Shown here: positions 61,274 through 64,000 of the stretch, in pieces
How the letters are laid out: the number at the start of each line of letters is the position of its first letter
How positions within the stretch are numbered: the first letter of the stretch is position 1
Source of the DNA: Halosimplex halobium
GTDB lineage: Archaea > Halobacteriota > Halobacteria > Halobacteriales > Haloarculaceae
Reading direction: 5' to 3'
Assembly: GCF_051414055.1 (NCBI RefSeq)
Contig: NZ_JBLKNX010000022.1
Span: 22,368 to 86,367 of the forward strand
DNA: 64,000 bases
Translations under genes and position numbers: made by a program
Notes under the pieces: generated by a model
Seen by the model: the letters and a program-made list of their open reading frames with translations, nothing else
Told to the model about the DNA's origin: nothing
The model's database searches: none

Positions 61274-62199
61274 GCGAAACCGACTTCACCCAGACCGACA
61301 CCGAGGAACCGACACCCGGAACCGACGCGACCGTCGAACCCGAGACCACCGCCGGCGAGACCGACGAGCGCGTCCGCGAGGAGTGGCGCGAGTACGAGTT
61401 CGCCGGCGACGCGAAGCTCAGCGTCTCCGACCTGGACGTCCACTACGGCGACGAGCAGGCGCTGAAGGGCGTCTCGATGGACATCCCCGAGGAGAGCGTC
61501 ACCGCGCTCATCGGCCCCTCGGGCTGTGGCAAGTCGACGTTCCTGCGCTCGCTCAACCGGATGAACGACCGGATCTCCGCCGCACAGGTCGACGGCTCGG
61601 TCGAGCTCGACGGCGAGGAGATCTACCAGGACGGCGTCGACCTGGTCGAACTCCGCAAGCGCGTCGGCATGGTGTTCCAGGCGCCGAATCCCTTCCCCAA
61701 GTCGATCCGCGACAACATCTCCTACGGGCCGCGCAAGCACGGCGAGATCAACACCGGATTGGTCGCGCGCCTGCTCGGCCGCGACGACACCGACGAGGAG
61801 CACGAACTCGTGGAACAGTCGCTCCGGCAGGCCGCCCTGTGGGACGAGGTCAACGACCGGCTGGACGACAACGCGCTCGGGCTGTCGGGCGGCCAGCAAC
61901 AGCGGCTCTGTATCGCCCGCTGTCTGGCGGTCGACCCCGACGTGATCCTGATGGACGAACCAGCGTCCGCGCTGGACCCGGTCGCCACCTCGAAGATCGA
62001 GGACCTCATCGAGGACCTCGCGGAGGAGTACACGGTCGTCGTCGTCACGCACAACATGCAGCAGGCCGCCCGCATCTCCGACCAGACCGCCGTGTTCCTC
62101 ACCGGCGGCGAACTCGTCGAGTACGACGACACCGGGAAGATCTTCGAGAACCCCGAGAGCCAGCGCGTCGAGGACTACGTCACCGGCAAGTTCGGGTAG
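61270..62199 (+). CDS. pstB: Phosphate ABC transporter ATPase PstB
   Basis: 309 residues. An acidic N-terminal extension of about 50 residues precedes the ATPase: Walker A GPSGCGKST near 83-91, Q-loop FQAPNPFPKSIRDNI, signature LSGGQQQR, Walker B VILMDEPASALD, and H-loop VTHNMQQ. The NPFP-type loop is characteristic of PstB. Last gene of the pstSCAB operon. Confidence 0.94.
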   Translation: MSETDFTQTDTEEPTPGTDATVEPETTAGETDERVREEWREYEFAGDAKLSVSDLDVHYGDEQALKGVSMDIPEESVTALIGPSGCGKSTFLRSLNRMNDRISAAQVDGSVELDGEEIYQDGVDLVELRKRVGMVFQAPNPFPKSIRDNISYGPRKHGEINTGLVARLLGRDDTDEEHELVEQSLRQAALWDEVNDRLDDNALGLSGGQQQRLCIARCLAVDPDVILMDEPASALDPVATSKIEDLIEDLAEEYTVVVVTHNMQQAARISDQTAVFLTGGELVEYDDTGKIFENPESQRVEDYVTGKFG

Positions 62200-62263
62200 T
62201 CGATCCGCTCTCTCCCCGCCGACCGACACCGATACGGCGGTCGCGTTCCGAACACCGCACACA

Positions 62264-62923
62264 GTGACGACTTACGACGCGGTCGTCTTCGACCACGACG
62301 GCGTGCTCGTGGAACTCACCGAGATGGACCTGCTACGCCGTGCCGCCCGCGCGGCGTTCGCCGAGCACGGCGTCGACGACCCGCCCGAGGCGCTCGTCGA
62401 ACACGCGGCCGACGGCGACCTCGACGACCTCGCCCGGGTCGAGGACGCCTTTGACCTCTCGCTGGCCGAGTACTGGGCCAGCCGCGAGGACCACGCCATC
62501 GACCACCAGTGCGACGCCGTCGAGTCCGGCGCCAAACCGCTGTACGACGACGTGACCGCGCTGGCGGACCTCCCCCACCGGAAGGCCGTCGTCAGCAACA
62601 ACCAGCACGAGACGGTCCGGTTCGTCGTCGACCACTACGACCTGGCCGACCACTTCGAGCACGTCGCCGGCCGCGACCCCACCGTCGAGGGTGCCCGCCG
62701 CCGCAAGCCCGAGACCCACTACCTCGACGCCGCGCTCGACGAACTGGGCACCCGCGAGGCCCTCTACGTCGGCGACTCCCCGAAAGACGTGGAAGTCGCC
62801 CACCGCGCGGGCGTCGACAGCGCCTTCCTCCGGCGGAGCCACCGCGCCGACACCGCCCTCGACCGCGAACCGACCTACGAGGTCGAGACGCTGACCGCGC
62901 TGGCCGAGCGACTGGCCGACTGA
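62264..62923 (+). CDS. HAD-superfamily phosphatase in the pst locus
   Basis: 219 residues from GTG 62264. Motif I FDHDGVLVELT has His in place of the usual Leu between the Asp pair. Also VVSNNQHETVRFV (motif II), K in RRKPETHYLDAAL, and YVGDSPKDVEVAHRAGV (motif IV). Phosphoglycolate-phosphatase-like. Placed 64 bp after pstB and before phoU, so it may release phosphate under the same control; inferred. Confidence 0.82.
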   Translation: MTTYDAVVFDHDGVLVELTEMDLLRRAARAAFAEHGVDDPPEALVEHAADGDLDDLARVEDAFDLSLAEYWASREDHAIDHQCDAVESGAKPLYDDVTALADLPHRKAVVSNNQHETVRFVVDHYDLADHFEHVAGRDPTVEGARRRKPETHYLDAALDELGTREALYVGDSPKDVEVAHRAGVDSAFLRRSHRADTALDREPTYEVETLTALAERLAD

Positions 62924-63015
62924 CGGGTCGCGGCGTCTCCTTCCGTCCAGTTCACGGTCCGGCAATTCGCGCGGATGGCACAACATACATTGCCCGGCCG
63001 GTGGTCGTCGTAGGT

Positions 63016-63696
63016 ATGCCACGCGAAGGATATCAGGAGAAACTCGACGCGCTGCAGGAGGACGTGCTCTACATGAGCGAGGTCGTCCTCGAACGCCTGC
63101 GGATGGGCCTGGACGCCCTGGAGACCAAAGACGAGGACCTCGCCTGGGAGGTCATCGATGGCGACGACGAGGTCAACCAGCTCTATCTCGACCTCGAACA
63201 GGACTGTATCGACCTGCTGGCGCTCCAGCAGCCCGTCGCCTCGGACCTGCGCTTCATCGCCGCCTCGTTCAAGATCATCACCGACCTCGAACGCATCGCC
63301 GACCTCGCGACCAACCTCGGCGAGTACACCCACGAGGCCGAGCGCGACCTGTACCCCGACGTCGACATCCAGGAGATCGGGACGCTCGTCATCGAGATGG
63401 TCGAGGCCGCCATGGACGCCTACGAGTCCGAGGACCCCGACGCCTGCGTCGCCATCGCCGAGCGCGACGACGCCATCGACGAGCGCTGCGAGGCCGCCTC
63501 CAGCACCATCGTCCGCGACCTCATCGAACGGGAGGTCGACGACGGCACCGGCGAGGAGGAGATCGAACAGCTCATGGCCGACGTGTCGCGCCTGCTGCTC
63601 ACCGTCCGCGACCTCGAACGTGTCGGCGACCACGCCGTCAACATCGCCGCCCGCACCCTCTACATGGTCGAGAACGACGACCAGCTTATCTACTAG
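63016..63696 (+). CDS. phoU: Phosphate signalling protein PhoU
   Basis: 226 residues, two PhoU bundles with no DNA-binding domain. EKLDALQEDVLYMSEVVLERLRMGLDAL opens bundle 1; ASDLRFIAASFKIITDLERIADLATNLGEY and LLLTVRDLERVGDHAVNIAARTLYMVEND carry the metal-binding E/D-x3-D motifs of PhoU. It is the classical partner of the Pst ATPase. ACATACAT (62984-62990) predicts a leaderless ATG. The stop is followed directly by the 27-bp repeat array. Confidence 0.92.
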   Translation: MPREGYQEKLDALQEDVLYMSEVVLERLRMGLDALETKDEDLAWEVIDGDDEVNQLYLDLEQDCIDLLALQQPVASDLRFIAASFKIITDLERIADLATNLGEYTHEAERDLYPDVDIQEIGTLVIEMVEAAMDAYESEDPDACVAIAERDDAIDERCEAASSTIVRDLIEREVDDGTGEEEIEQLMADVSRLLLTVRDLERVGDHAVNIAARTLYMVENDDQLIY

Positions 63697-63698
63697 GG

Positions 63699-63880
63699 CC
63701 CACTTTTTCCAGCGGAGAGTTCGCACCCACTTTTTCCAGCGGAGAGTTCGCACCCACTTTTTCCAGCGGAGAGTTCGCACCCACTTTTTCCAGCGGAGAG
63801 TTCGCACCCACTTTTTCCAGCGGAGAGTTCCTCGCGCGCCGGAGGCGCGCTGCGGGAATCCTCCGCTGCAAAAACGTGGG
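63699..63880. repeat. Palindromic element copy B with its left arm amplified five-fold
   Basis: 27-bp units beginning CCCACTTTTTCCAGCGGAG at 63699, 63726, 63753, 63780 and 63807. The fifth runs into a complete 74-bp palindromic element (63807-63880), homologous to 47450-47524, with right arm CTCCGCTGCAAAAACGTGGG. Each unit contains a T5 tract and directly follows the phoU stop, so the array probably also terminates that transcript. Confidence 0.88.
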
Positions 63881-63909
63881 GACGCTCTTGTGAAGCACGT
63901 TGTTGATTT

Positions 63910-64000
63910 TCAGAGCGCGGCGTCGAGAGCGTGTTTGAGCGCTTGGTCGCCTGGTTTTCTGTAGAGTTCACGGCGGAGTTCGAAAGCTCTGAGATACGGC
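63910..64000 (-). CDS. Partial CDS running off the window end
   Basis: The minus strand is open from the window edge to a TGA at 63910-63912, giving 29 C-terminal residues (PYLRAFELRRELYRKPGD, then QALKHALDAAL). The codons are less GC-rich than the neighbourhood. Too short for identification; a mobile-element or helical accessory gene is possible. Confidence 0.35.
   Translation of the reverse strand, partial: PYLRAFELRRELYRKPGDQALKHALDAAL

Noticed and set aside
63699..63880. CRISPR array
   Set aside because: Units are directly adjacent with no unique spacers, and no cas genes are present.
63910..64000. Transposase
   Set aside because: Only 29 C-terminal residues are visible and none is diagnostic, so no family is assigned.

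Overview
This window looks like a chromosomal segment of a halophilic archaeon (class Halobacteria). The DNA is very GC-rich and the predicted proteins are strongly acidic. Exported proteins carry twin-arginine (Tat) signals with lipoboxes. Many genes have a TATA-like box about 27 nt before the start codon, which implies leaderless transcripts. Ribosomal protein S8e, the haloarchaeal RNA polymerase epsilon-type protein, an HTH-10 regulator and archaeal Pho/PhoU genes point the same way. The genus cannot be settled from sequence alone. No rRNA, tRNA, CRISPR array, prophage or intact insertion sequence was recognised.

Layout: 1-3.6 kb holds a DtxR-type metal regulator with a clear operator, beside two radical SAM/SPASM enzymes that resemble the AhbC and AhbD steps of siroheme-dependent heme synthesis, plus a small PaaB-like partner. 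3.8-5.5 kb holds a regulator/membrane-protein pair and a lone membrane protein. 5.6-17.3 kb is a catabolic locus: two tandem GH13 alpha-glucosidases diverge from a five-component SBP_bac_5 (Dpp/Opp-type) ABC transporter, followed by a TrmB-family sugar sensor. Together these read as an alpha-glucoside uptake and hydrolysis module rather than a peptide transporter. 17.3-21.8 kb is a redox cluster (two DUF2249 proteins, a free-standing glutamyl-tRNA-reductase-type dimerisation domain, a cupin, a NnrS/heme-copper-like membrane protein, a lone oxidase subunit I). It shares a CGAA-N4-TTCG inverted repeat with the promoter of a two-domain multicopper oxidase at 26.9-28.0 kb.

21.8-35 kb is mixed housekeeping and hypothetical genes (pentapeptide protein, VOC protein, lipoproteins, DUF4129-like protein, universal stress protein, purL, thioredoxin). 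35-41 kb has a GH2 beta-mannosidase and a cytochrome oxidase subunit I-II fusion with a small membrane partner. 41-55.7 kb contains hisF, a zinc-ribbon/CAP-like membrane protein, a four-CBS protein with a hibernation-factor-like tail, the RNA polymerase epsilon-type protein, phosphoglycolate phosphatase, a GTPBP1-like GTPase, a glutamine-rich low-complexity protein, an HTH-10 regulator, HAD phosphatases and rps8e. 56-63.7 kb is the phosphate regulon: a divergent AbrB-PhoU regulator, pstSCAB, a HAD phosphatase and a second phoU.

Two themes recur. First, intergenic regions carry many short perfect or near-perfect tandem repeats (15, 25, 26, 27 and 57 bp units) and a palindromic element found at two loci. 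Second, several genes are preceded by a very short ORF whose stop overlaps the gene's start codon, which suggests translational coupling.
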